Positions 12,301 to 21,958 of a stretch of 64,000 nt of DNA are shown here, in pieces. The translations under genes were made by a program, and so were the position numbers. Positions within the stretch are counted from its first letter, which is position 1, and each line of letters opens with the position of its first letter. The notes under the pieces are model-generated. The model ran no database searches. It was given only the letters and a program-made list of their open reading frames with translations, and had not been told where the DNA came from. Source of the DNA: Megalopta genalis (taxonomy: Eukaryota; Arthropoda; Insecta; Hymenoptera; Halictidae). Location of the stretch: NCBI RefSeq assembly GCF_051020955.1, contig NC_135014.1, positions 39,946,742 to 40,010,741 of the forward strand, written 5' to 3'.

Positions 12301-12945
12301 AACTAGGCATGTGTGTGTATCGTGTGGTTTGACAAATAGCTGTTGCATGCGACTGATTGAAACCGTTTGCTCGTTTTCAATATTCATGTTATAGTTTACA
12401 GGTTTTAATCATTATTTTATAATTTCCATTCGTCTGAAGTTGGTGGGAAATAAATGGTCAATTGCTATTGTGTTTGATATTTTACATGTCGACATTTAAT
12501 ATCCATACAATTTCTTTTTTAATTTTATAACTGAATCTAAACACTAAATATTAAGAAATATTTCCTGCTATAATAAATTCCACTGAATTGAAAAGTAATC
12601 ATGCATTGTGTAATTTTACAATTTCTCAAATATTTTATAATAATAAATTAGTTTGTTATAGAGTTCTATAAAGCTCTAAAATATTTAATTTTACTATCAT
12701 CGATGTGAAGGAAAAAGAATTGTACCAAAACGACACTAAAAGCTGTATCGTTAAAAAAAAAAGCAACCATCTTATTTTCCGCCAATAAAATGTCTCGACT
12801 ATTTTCATACAAAAAATTTCAATTACTTTAATGAGAAATCGCCTGCAAGATCAAGTAAACGGAATGTTATTTTCAGATTCTAGGGATCTGTTTCGCCCAG
12901 AATCTGCGAGCGGACATATTCGCGCAGAAGGCGAAATGGCATTGA
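191..12945 (+). CDS. Tetraspanin, TspanC8 group (5'-partial; split gene of 9 visible exons)
   Basis: Four-pass membrane scaffold protein. Members of this group bind the metalloprotease ADAM10/Kuzbanian and control its exit from the ER and its activity in Notch signalling (family knowledge). Exons at 191-311, 410-483, 1666-1740, 5378-5476, 5674-5802, 6102-6152, then 7677-7787 or 11050-11157, then 12877-12945, join with matching phases into about 240 residues from mid-TM1 to a stop. Visible marks are the CCG motif, a PxSCC motif, and eight cysteines in the large extracellular loop (CCG, FNC, EAC, SCC, KQC, KGC), which defines the C8 class. TM2, TM3 and TM4 are clear, and the short tail ends AKWH. 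The start codon lies left of the window. The nearest known relatives are probably fly Tsp86D, Tsp3A or Tsp26A, but I cannot choose among them by eye. Confidence 0.93.
410..483 (+). CDS. Tetraspanin exon b: TM2 and cytoplasmic turn
   Basis: The acceptor is ctgcag, ending at 409, and the donor is gtaagt at 484. The first two bases complete the split glycine codon from exon a. It encodes the TM2 core VTFVIGFTGCVGALRENTC with the usual glycine/cysteine pattern and the charged RE turn, then starts TM3 (LLAA). Confidence 0.93.
1084..1409. mobile_element. Palindromic fold-back MITE, family 1, copy 1
   Basis: It begins CAGGGTGTC after TA and ends GGGACACCC. The arms are inverted copies: TTTGTTTACGAGTTATTAA near 1140-1160 is mirrored near 1295-1320, and GCGAGCTC is mirrored by GAGCTCGC. 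The left arm lacks about 40 bp that copy 2 has before GAAAATGCAA. No coding capacity. Confidence 0.8.
1666..1740 (+). CDS. Tetraspanin exon c: TM3
   Basis: The acceptor is gttgcag, ending at 1665, and the donor is gtaagt at 1741. It is 25 codons, phase 0 at both ends. It encodes YAIFLALLLLMEMAAGVLGF followed by IFKDW, the typical tetraspanin TM3 with its E and G residues. Confidence 0.94.
4383..4600. mobile_element. TTAA-flanked MITE (piggyBac-like ends)
   Basis: TTAA occurs on both sides (4379-4382 and 4601-4604). The left end is CACTAGATTTACAGAATCC and the inverted right end reads CACTATATTTACGGAGCAC. A small hairpin (CCGTCAAAATGACGG) lies near the left end. No open frame of note. Confidence 0.65.
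5378..5476 (+). CDS. Tetraspanin exon d: first helices of large extracellular loop
   Basis: The acceptor is ccattgatag, ending at 5377, and the donor is gtatgc at 5477. It is 33 codons, phase 0 at both ends. The peptide ends YREDPDQQNLIDWIQEDW, which in this family leads directly into the CCG exon. The AAGGFQAFIIHYRED segment matches the family helix that precedes a YxDDP-like turn. Confidence 0.92.
5674..5802 (+). CDS. Tetraspanin exon e: CCG motif and variable loop
   Basis: The acceptor is gtgttacag, ending at 5673, and the donor is gtaatt at 5803. It is 43 codons in phase 0. It starts LQCCGIEGPKDW and runs through NYFNCSS, EACGVPFSCC and KRKPN. It therefore supplies six of the eight loop cysteines and the two canonical motifs (CCG and PxSCC). 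Confidence 0.96.
6102..6152 (+). CDS. Tetraspanin exon f: loop segment with seventh cysteine
   Basis: The acceptor is ccttttttccag, ending at 6101 after a strong pyrimidine tract, and the donor is gtaagt at 6153. The 17 codons read EIIKNKQCGYDVRKSGY. The conserved CGYDVR stretch is typical of C8 tetraspanins. Phase is 0 on both sides, so it can join either of the two exons that follow. Confidence 0.94.
7069..7088 (+). repeat. (AG)n microsatellite
   Basis: About ten AG units, in the tetraspanin intron upstream of exon g1. Confidence 0.9.
7677..7787 (+). CDS. Tetraspanin exon g1: alternative last loop cysteine plus TM4
   Basis: It is 37 codons, with acceptor aatgcag (ending 7676, weak pyrimidine tract) and donor gtagat at 7788, phase 0 on both sides. 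It encodes IFERGCLRAGEEWLELNL then a hydrophobic stretch ending TMVLQ. It aligns without gaps to exon g2 over 34 residues, with about 15 identities (GC, AGEEW, NL and others). Because it carries the same eighth cysteine and TM4, including both exons would give five membrane spans, so I infer mutually exclusive use. Confidence 0.82.
7788..11049 (+). other. Tetraspanin intron between alternative exons g1 and g2
   Basis: About 3.3 kb, AT-rich. It holds one palindromic MITE (8779-8993). Two similar AT-rich blocks at about 10.1-10.45 and 10.7-11.0 kb share text such as TTATTAATAGRCGATG, AAATTGAATTATTGCG and ACATTTCAAATGACTT; I read these as diverged tandem duplications. No further copy of the TM4 exon was seen. 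Confidence 0.6.
8779..8993. mobile_element. Palindromic MITE, family 2, copy 1
   Basis: It lies between TA dinucleotides. The ends are CAGTAAATTCTCCCTAATTG and its near-perfect inverse. Both 100-bp arms carry GACGCTCAGATTGT, GGACAATTTGGGAAGAGG and ACGATTATTCGAGCC in inverse order, so the whole 215 bp can fold into one hairpin. It has no coding capacity. Confidence 0.92.
11050..11157 (+). CDS. Tetraspanin exon g2: alternative last loop cysteine plus TM4
   Basis: It is 36 codons, with acceptor ttgttttccag (ending 11049) and donor gtatca at 11158, phase 0 on both sides. It encodes NLEVIYEKGCIEAGEEWVER then TM4 residues LLAIATGAIGTTFAQ. Its acceptor is stronger than that of g1. It is the partner of exon g1, 3.3 kb downstream. 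Confidence 0.92.
11339..11405 (+). repeat. Tandem repeat, CCGTATTATATATA units
   Basis: Four to five units of about 15-18 bp in the intron after exon g2. Confidence 0.85.
12877..12945 (+). CDS. Tetraspanin last exon: end of TM4 and C-terminal tail
   Basis: The acceptor is ttattttcag, ending at 12876. It is 23 codons including the TGA at 12943-12945. It encodes ILGICFAQNLRADIFAQ and ends AKWH. The GICFAQNL stretch is the conserved cytoplasmic end of TM4 in this family. Phase 0 entry accepts either g1 or g2. Confidence 0.95.
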   Translation: MLGICFAQNLRADIFAQKAKWH

Positions 12946-14100
12946 CAATCCAGAGCCCCCACGGCTGTGTAGCATCTCGTTTTGATCGATACTAATCGGT
13001 TCTGTTGATCGAGAGTGAAAAAAACTCATGAAGAACGTGAGAGAAAGAGAAAGAGAGAGAGCGGATCGGGACGGACTGTTCTGAAATGTCTCGGCTATCT
13101 TTCTACAGCTTGTTAATTGAGGAAGAAACAACGGAAGCTGGCGAATCAAGGGGCAAACAGCGTATCGGGACCTTATGGTCGATCGACGCGAAGCCGTGGG
13201 GGCTAAACGGTGGACGTGGCCGATTTCACCGCAAAGTAAACTCTCCTACAGCCGTGATACCTACTGCCACAACATACAAGTACACAATAACTTTCCGTAG
13301 CCCCAATTGGTCGTTAAAACGGTTACTGGGGCCACTTAGGCATATTGATCCTGTATTACTCGCCGACGCGTTCCCTCCATCGAAACACAATAATTAGCGA
13401 CGAAGGGCCGAATAATCGATCGCAAACCTACTTTCGAGTTTATTGGACATTTTACCGTTTCCTTTTAATAGCAATCGCGACGATTCAGGTGTTACTGTCG
13501 AGCTGCTTATATACTGAGGCAACATCGAGGACCATTTCGTTGACGTTCCATATTTCATGAAAAAATTTGTCGACGGCGACAAATGCGCATGTTGCCCGTT
13601 TCCGTTCGAATTGTTAAAGATCAAAGAAAAATAAGAAACACGCGATAACACGGGTCAATGGACACAAATGTTCCTCTAGTATATACAAAATTTGTCATTT
13701 AGTCTAGAAACGACATAGAACGCAAAGCTTAAAATCTTTCTCGAATTATGGTGCTTCATTGTGGAAAACATGTTTATTGGAAATATTTTGAAACGTTCAG
13801 CAACAAGAGTCGAGAAAATATGGTTTAATGTTGTCTCAGTGTAGACGCAGCTTTAAGTTGCCGGTGTTTGTACACACTGCCATTCTTGTAGACTATGTCG
13901 TCGATAAAATGCAACCAAAGGAAAACATCTTTCAATCATCAGAGAATCTGTCGGGATAGAAAGTATCGTGTATCAACGATTTTGAAAATCCGTTGAAAAT
14001 CCAATATGTTTTAGAAAGACACTTTGCAATCGGTTCTTCCAAACGTTTGTCGCATCTTCTCGCGTTTCAGAGGTGGGCACGATTTTGATTTAAACGAAAG
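12946..14100 (+). other. Probable tetraspanin 3' UTR (GC-richer)
   Basis: Sequence directly after the stop is clearly GC-richer than the introns, at least to about 13.6 kb, as expected for a transcribed UTR. A 103-codon open frame at 13086-13397 has no recognisable domain and I treat it as chance. No AATAAA occurs close to the stop, so the 3' end is not fixed. Confidence 0.4.
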
Positions 14101-17079
14101 GTGTCGAACGACGTTTGTATACACAGATTTTGCTTGTTATTCTTCGATTAAATCGGAATTTCAAACTGAAAAGTAAAAGGATATCTAGACTCGATAGGAA
14201 TCAAAAAGCTGTTTCCATTCGTTGTCTTCAATTCAAACAAAATTGTGCCCATCCTAGCTATTTAGTAATATGATATTATCGTTATAAATAATCAATTTTT
14301 GCTTCTTATTCCTTTAAGTGAAGGAAGGAGACCGTTTTATTCGAAGAACAATGCTAAGTTTTATGGAGTATGTGTGACTTGAAAGCAAATTATTTAGACC
14401 AAACGAGTAGCTAAATGTTTTGTCTAACTTATGGTTCAGGTGAGATCATCTGAAATAGACTTGAAAGAACTCGATGATAAGTTTGTTGCCAGCGTGAACA
14501 ATGTGTTATTCTATTTTTAAAATAACAATCAGTATTAAGTGTTGACCTTAAGAGATTCGCATTCCTTATATTTTCTTTGTTTATTCAAACATCCCTAAAA
14601 ATGGATAAACTATCAGAATCATGGTTTGAGCGTCAATTACGTAGAGCTGTCTTCTTTCATAAGATGAGAAAAGCAGTCCTTAATCAAGAGATCTATTCAT
14701 ATTGGCATGCATGTGTACATAAGATAAGATTTTTTATTTACCTCTTGCTTGCTTCAATCGCCGACAGAGAAGTCTCCACCCACACGAAAATATTGCCGGC
14801 ACTTCATGTTTCGTGTTTACTATGTGTCGTATTTTAGCTTCTGCCCCTTTCTACTCAATCATCACATTGGACATGGAAGTTCACATTCCAACTTCGTGTC
14901 AATTCCGACCGCACCCTAAACAGCTTTCATTCTACGGTTAAGGTTTGCTCTTCCAGTCTACCTTTGTTCTAGTTCCCTCCCTATATTCGTTTCCGGTCAC
15001 ACACTCGTCCGACAGTGTATGTACTCAACGAGAAGCTTCTACTTGGCCAGGAAAAATGGTAGCCACAGTAGTCCCCGCTTAATAAACGCATTTTCTCCCC
15101 TCATATTTGCAGAGTTATCACCCTCATTTCTCGAAACTGCTCGTATCTTCCGTTCTGTTCTATTGCTACTTGACTTCTCAGCATTGCCTCCAATAAGAAG
15201 AGGCTTTTTCAATTATGTGCGTGACGCGGTCCGCGTCTATTATCATGTTTTCTCTAAACACGTATCGCAGAGTCATTAAGCTTGTGCACAACATTTTTAA
15301 ACGGCAGAATTAAAACAAATTTCTACCTTTAATGCAAAGACATGGTCGTCGTAATACAGTGAAAGCAAAAGCCATTTGTACATATCGTTAGAGCGAACTG
15401 TCCGCATATTAAAATAATAATTTATCGTAAACCAGACAACTGAGATTAAAACTATGAAAATCGCAATTACTTTCCCACCATGTTACAGTTCTCAAAGCAT
15501 AATAATGACGAAGAACAATAACCGAACAAATCATCTTAATGAACCTGCCAAGTGGAGACTAGTGTACATTTTCATTCACAAGCTTGGAGAACATGAATCC
15601 TTAAACATGTCTAATAATAAATTTACAATACTATTTCCGTTGATAATATGAATATCGTAACAGTAATGATTTTACACATGACAGTTGTTCATTCACACGC
15701 GACAAGAAGGTCTAATTGTATTTCCGGCAGTCTTCTCACGAAACAAACGTGTTTGCATCGCGTTATCCTCTCTCCAAGAAGGAAGAGGACGACAGCCTTC
15801 ATCAATTTGCACACATTCCGTTTCGTCCTACTTCTCTTTTAATCTTCCACTCCTTTCCTTTTACTATGGCCGGGGAAGTAACAAACGAGCAGCCATTCGC
15901 AGGCAAGATAGAAGCAGTTTCGCTCCAATCTATTACCGTAATTTCTGTGTCGCCCGTAAGGATGGCTATATCACTGTTAACGCCATCCTTTCTACCTCTG
16001 TCAGCAATTTATCTCGACTGTCGCCATCTAGTATATTCACGGAAGGAAAGGTCCTTTCAAATAGACGAATATTATAGGCTACCTCGCCCTTAGTCATATT
16101 GCATCGTTCAATGTCTCGTAATTCTTTACGTTGCGGTCACGAGACCACTTTTACAATGGACGGTGCCATGTTCGTCACAGTTTCATATCGTGACAGTACA
16201 ACTCTGTGTATCGATTGCCAACTGATCGAAATATTGTTTCTTTCTCATGGATGACAAAAGCATCGAGTGTTGAAAAAATATGCATTCTTGCCGCCTGTCT
16301 CTTAAGCATTGGCATTCGAGTATTATTCTTCAAGATATCATTTTCGAGAAAGAGTTTGGAATATTTGTAGAAAATCCTGTCTAGATTCGAGATTTCATAA
16401 AGCAGTCTTCAATTAAACATTTAACTTCGTCACCATTTCCTGTGATTCCATAGTTTTTAGGTTCGTTTCGAAATGAATTTCTATAAGTAGACTACCGGCT
16501 TCATGCATATACGACAAAGATGAACAGATCAGACACCAAATTGTAATAACATTAAAAAGAATACAAGTACGCAGTTATATTATTTTCAATTATTACAGTT
16601 ATTAAAAGTGGAGAAACATTTCCATCTAACTTGTGTCTCTTACAATTAACTTAGACAATTCTTATTTTGCATAAAGATCCGCAGTTTACTTATAAGACGC
16701 AAGTAACCTTTTTTAGTCCATTCTTTGTTGCTTAAGCAATCATTAAAATTTTTGAATATCCTCAATGAATACCAAAGAACGTACGACTATGAAAACAAAT
16801 TTTATTTTAGGCGTTCCTACCTCCTCGTACATAATGTGTGATTAATATAGGTCGTGCAGGAGCTTCTAAATTCGGTCTACATAAAACGCAAATTCAGTTG
16901 CTATTCCAGGCTCCATTTATTGTTAGCATCCAGGTCGAATCCTTCTTCTACTATTCATCTTGTAGCTCTTACGTCAAAGTCATTCCATTTAACTCCTTAC
17001 GAAACTCTTCGTATGCTGAATTCCATTATAATTTGGAAACCTAAATTTACATTCCATTTTTCTACACGCAACTAGCGCA

Positions 17080-17193
17080 ATTCTACAAATTGCACCTATC
17101 AACCATTCACTTATTCTACAAATTACACCTATCAACCATTCACTTATTCTACGAATTGCACCTATTTACCATCCACTTATTCTACGAACTGCA
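17080..17193 (+). repeat. 33-bp tandem repeat
   Basis: About 3.4 copies of a 33-bp unit with TTCTAC, TTGCACCTAT and CCATTCACTTA. The unit length is a multiple of three, so a + frame stays open through it; I take this as chance. Confidence 0.9.
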
Positions 17194-20100
17194 TGAAGTT
17201 CACGATTTTTTCAACAATTCCACGCGAAAAGCTGATTCCATGTGTATCATAATAATCTACCTTTATCGTACGATCTAAATAATGATAATGTAAAAATAGG
17301 TTTACTATTAAATCTCGACTGAATTAAGAATTATTTTCCAAACTGCGTCACACACACACATGGACCACTAGTTCCTCAATGACGAATGATTCTGAAACGT
17401 TAGACCACACGCTGATGGTTGCGAGGGACTTTTGCGTGACGCAAAACGCACGTCAACTGCAATTATTCAATTCAGTTTTCAGACTAGTTTAACCAGTTTT
17501 ACTTTGACATGGCAAGAGAAAGTCACGAACTGCATACTTCTATTTTCAAGACTATAATTGAAGGGCTCTTAAGAATATGGACGTTCCTCAAAAAATGGCC
17601 TTTTGAATTGCACTTTCAGAAACTATAGATTTACCTGTACATGCCAACAAATTACCAACTTTAAACGTAGTAATTGGATAGCAAACACGAGGATTTAGTT
17701 GTGTCGGTGTTACGGTTTTCTAATGAAACAAAACTTTGAAGTCGAATATTTCAAGATACAAGTTTTTAAAAAATGTCCATATTCCTAAGAGCCTTTTAAT
17801 TTGTCTACACAAGTTGATCAAATACTCCAAAGCATTCCGAATTATAAATTTTTGTCGATATTTCTGAAATTATAGTGCATTTCTTAAAGTGGTCTCACCT
17901 AATTAGAGCTTCTCACAGATAAACGGGATGTCTCGGATAATAGTAGAACCAGGGGGAAGATTTTGTTGAAGGTTTCATGCTAAATTAAGTCGAAAAAGTA
18001 GAATTTCCAGCCTGTTTGAAGGAATAAAAATGAAGTGCGAACCTCTTTTCTCTTTTTTCGACTTACTTCTGCTAGCAAAGAAATCGTATTATGCTTTCAA
18101 GTCCAAAATACCATCCAAAACATAGCGTTGTCCTTTCCTAATTGATCCTTCGAGTGAGACAAGTATTGTCAATAACGTTATGATAAGCAATATGAATGAG
18201 TTATTACTTCGAGCGACATGTACACGTTTAAAGTGACCGCCGAAACTATTAAGAAACTGAACACTGTGAGAATGACAATCATACCGTTTATTGACACAAT
18301 AAAATATCGTTTCTAATACTTTGTGATATTCCTCATAGTAGCTACGCGCATTCCTTTCTAAGTAGACTTGAATAATGACGGCATATGTTGAGATTCTAGT
18401 CCGTCCGTTTAAAAATTGATCTGTTATCTAGAAGAAGTTGATCCATACCATTATATTTGTTATTAGAAATCGAAGTTAGCTGTTTTTTTTTCGTTTTTAA
18501 CTATAAGCACACTCGGCTTATTCGATTCGTTCTCCAGTAAGCTTTATTTATCTTATAAAACGTTTTAATTTTATGAATACAGATTATATCTGTCTGACTA
18601 AAATACTATGATTCCATTATAAAAATGTAGTCTTCCATTTTTAGAGGAACATAATTTGAGTGTAAATTTTCGAATTTTATTTGTTACAAAAATTGAATAC
18701 TTGTTGTCAATACACTCGTATTGAATAATTGTTCGCAGAATTAATGCAATGAAAACTATACTGAGGCAACATTTTTTAGAGATAATTGAAGTCGATTTTA
18801 TTTGGACAATTGAAATTTTTAGTGTCTTGTAGTTAATATATACGTAAACATTTTAAATGTATTTAAATGTATTTATGTATCGCTGTCACTGCCGTGAAAA
18901 CGATAAAACTACCACTGAATTTCCAAAGGAACGAACGAATCGAATGCGCTGACTGTGCACGCAAAGGACGTTTCCGATTGAGAAGTGACGGTGGATTCAT
19001 TTCTCAAGTAGTGGAACGAGTCGGCGTCCTATACTGTTTTAACTTCCACACACCGAATTCACTGAAAATTGTGATTCCTTTTCTGTGCGTTTACGTTTCT
19101 TCGAAGAACGTCGAAAGACACGATGCTGCGCGCACGTCAATGACATTTTGAGGATGCCACTCGACTGCCGGACAGGGATTTCGAGTTTCAAATTAGCTTT
19201 GGACGCGCGCGTTCCATTCGCATTTCTACGAACCAACGTAAGGAACAATCACGTGAAAGTGTAAACGTTCGACATAGTGATTAAACGTGAACGAGGAAAG
19301 ACACAAAAGGAAAAGAAACGAACGAGATAGCGGCTGGACCGCGGATCCGCAGAATAGCTTCAGTTTCGATGAGGATGTTGCTTCGTGAAAACAAAGTTCC
19401 AAAGGGATACCTCCGATCCTAATTTTCTCCCGCGCGACTCTCCAGAGAGAATCGATTTTCCTAGAGGAAAAGAAACCAGCGTACACAATCTTCAAGTATG
19501 CATGCGGACGCTTCGATATTTTCTACTATTAACCCATGTGCTCTAACTCCATTATGCAGAAAGTGTTTCTAGAGACTCTTCGTAAGACTCGTTACATTTT
19601 ATTAGATAGATCAATCGAAGACACATCAATGTAACTAACTGGTCGACAACTGGAATCGAGTTGTCCTTGTTGTTTATTCGTAGAACGTTCGTCCTTCCAG
19701 ATCATCCGCTTCAATTGACTTGTCTAAGTAATGCGAACAATTTTGTATCACGACGTTTTCTCGATAAGAGGCTCGTTGCTCGTTTCACAATATTTCCTCG
19801 ATAATTGTCAAAATTTCAAGTCTGCCGTGTAACAGTTATGGTAGAACTACTATATTTTTCTGGTATTCCGAATGTAGAGAAATTTTAAATTAAAAAATCA
19901 ATATTCTTTATATATTTGGTTCTTCATCAACGAAACTTTTACCATTGCATTCGTTACGTTTCACTGATTAAAATAACACCAAACACGATATAATTACGAC
20001 TATGTCATTTGTGTAATAAGTTGATGTGCGAAACTTGAATCGAGGTGAACATGACAGTAAAGGTTTCGTAAAAAGGAATAAAAAGTTAGGAAAGTCACAG

Positions 20101-20788
20101 TCTTTAGCTTCGTTTGAATTAATATGAGTGTCACATTTTCGCCAATTATGGAGAGAATACTGTACTACGATTTCTCGAAGTCGTCGTAATACCCAAGCTA
20201 CTCTCAGATGGAACCGTTTTGTCGAATCAAAACGCCACCAGCCACGAGTTTCTTAACGAGAAGACGTCGTAACCACGTGATATTAAATAGCTGTAAATGT
20301 TTTCGATGGATTACGTTAATCGACTCGATTGTATTGTATTTTCAAAAAATAATGTGGATAGATGTAACACTCGGTTCTTTGTGCAGTTTTAATTCTCGTC
20401 TTCTTTTGGTTTCCTGGTCCAATGTTGATACAGACTGAACTCTCCTCGAGAATGGACCACGAAACACATATATACGTACGTTCATGCGTTAGTTTGTTAA
20501 TCATGAGAGCTGACAATTCAAAGGAGAACGCTTCTAAACGTAACATTTCTTCAGAATTTAATTTCATATGTCTGAAAATATTTTTCTACGGATTACCAAC
20601 GTTTGGCACATCTACAGGCTAAATAAAGTAGTTCAAATGATTTGACTGTACATAAATTATAAATAAAGCTTTTACAACTACCACAGTTTTATGGAAAATT
20701 GATGGAGAAATGATTTCTTGACACCTACTCTATAATTGATTTAGAAAAATGTATACTGCCACCGCGTTTTTGTGAACATAACGTTTAA

Positions 20789-21140
20789 CACTTTGACTGT
20801 TACATTACCCCTATGCGGGCGACGAAATTATTTCCACAGATTACAAAATTAATTTCTACACTGATGTAAGGTAGTGAAGTCGGTTACTACGAGCTGACCA
20901 ATTGTTGTACCTTTGGGTTTTTTGGGGCATAATTAACTTTATATTTATCGAATAAAACATACTAAATTCCCTCCATAACTAACCAAATGCACAGCAACTG
21001 GTCATCTTACAGTAACACTAACACAGTAACTACACTACCCAATTATATGTTACTAGTTTTATTGGATTCCGGAAGACGTAAGAATGTTGATAAAGCAATT
21101 AATATCGTACAACTTGACTTTTCAAGTGGCAATAAATGGG
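20789..21140. mobile_element. TTAA-type repeat, long copy (right end unclear)
   Basis: It starts CACTTTGACTG after TTAA (20785-20788). It shares two blocks with the copy at 27347-27543: the first about 15 bp, and a later block with CCGGAAG, AATGTTGATAAAGCAATTAA-like text and CGTACAACTT. I cannot see an inverted right end, so it may be truncated. Confidence 0.5.
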
Positions 21141-21638
21141 TTGAAACAATGAGGTAAGATTAAAAGTCTTTGCATCATGTACACAATATTTCACATAATG
21201 ATCAATGAACACTTTCATTTTACATCGAATAATCATACATTTCAGATAAAAAGATTCTCACTAAAATTATTAGTTAAAAATGCGTAATATTTCATTTGAA
21301 ACATGAAATGTGAAATATCAGAATTTAATATTTCCAATAAACAAAAATGAAACTTCTTTTATTATCACTTATCATGTAAATATACAACATACAAAGTGAA
21401 CGTTTCATGTAGAAAAATATTTACTTAGTGCAACGAAATGAAAAACATTTATAATTTTATAATAAATGCTTAACACATTTAATCCTTTAAGTATGGATTC
21501 TCATTGCTCATAAAATTTTGTAAAGTCATAATCCACTTAAATTTTTCACTAATGCACATGAACAAGAGTTCCATAATTGAAATACGAACTGTCAGCAACA
21601 TAAAATTCAAGGAGCAGTTGGTTAGTGTATGCATAACA

Positions 21639-21644
21639 TTTATT
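21639..21644 (-). terminator. Possible poly(A) signal of the receptor gene
   Basis: AATAAA on the - strand, 186 bp after the receptor stop. The region is AT-rich and other hexamers occur, so this is only one candidate. Confidence 0.3.
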
Positions 21645-21829
21645 TCAATATATTATTTAATTGAACTTTCATAAGAAAACAATTGTTATAAGTATTAACA
21701 ATATGACTCCGTATGTACAAAAATTTATTAGCGCGACTCTTAATTACTAACAATATCATTATCACCAACTGTAATCGCATTTATATATTTTATATTTAAC
21801 AATAATAATAATACTTATTCATTACTGTT

Positions 21830-21958
21830 TTACGGTTTAGACAGTGGTAGCGTCTTGAGAAGACCGGTTTTTTTCGACAATCGATCGCGTTCGAAGATTT
21901 TGTATTTGACTGTCGCCCATACTGTTTTTCCACCGGATTGAGGATAATTTAAAACGTC
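21830..21958 (-). CDS. TkR86C: TkR86C-like last exon: distal C-tail and stop
   Basis: The acceptor is tttactttcag before 21958. The 42 codons plus TAA start DVLNYPQSGGKTVWATVKYK and are rich in S, T and K, as expected of a receptor tail. It is assigned by position, phase and open frame rather than by a family motif. AATAAA hexamers occur downstream, for example at 21644-21639. Confidence 0.78.
   Translation of the reverse strand, partial: DVLNYPQSGGKTVWATVKYKIFERDRLSKKTGLLKTLPLSKP

Larger units (their letters stand above)
14101..21829. other. Intergenic DNA between convergent genes
   Basis: No recognisable coding exon. A pyrimidine-rich stretch at about 14.75-16.1 kb is open in two overlapping + frames (15685-16077 and 15716-16093, 130 and 125 codons), but the peptides match nothing I know. 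A GC-richer island at about 18.9-19.5 kb could be regulatory or an unassigned 5' region. A 33-bp tandem repeat lies at 17080-17193 and a TTAA-type repeat begins at 20789. Otherwise I see nothing. Confidence 0.6.

Noticed and set aside
13086..13397. 103-codon + frame after the tetraspanin stop
   Set aside because: No domain, no splice support, lies in the GC-richer 3' UTR where stops are rarer by chance.
15685..16093. Two overlapping + frames of 130 and 125 codons
   Set aside because: They overlap in different frames in pyrimidine-rich DNA, and neither peptide resembles a known protein or shows exon signals.
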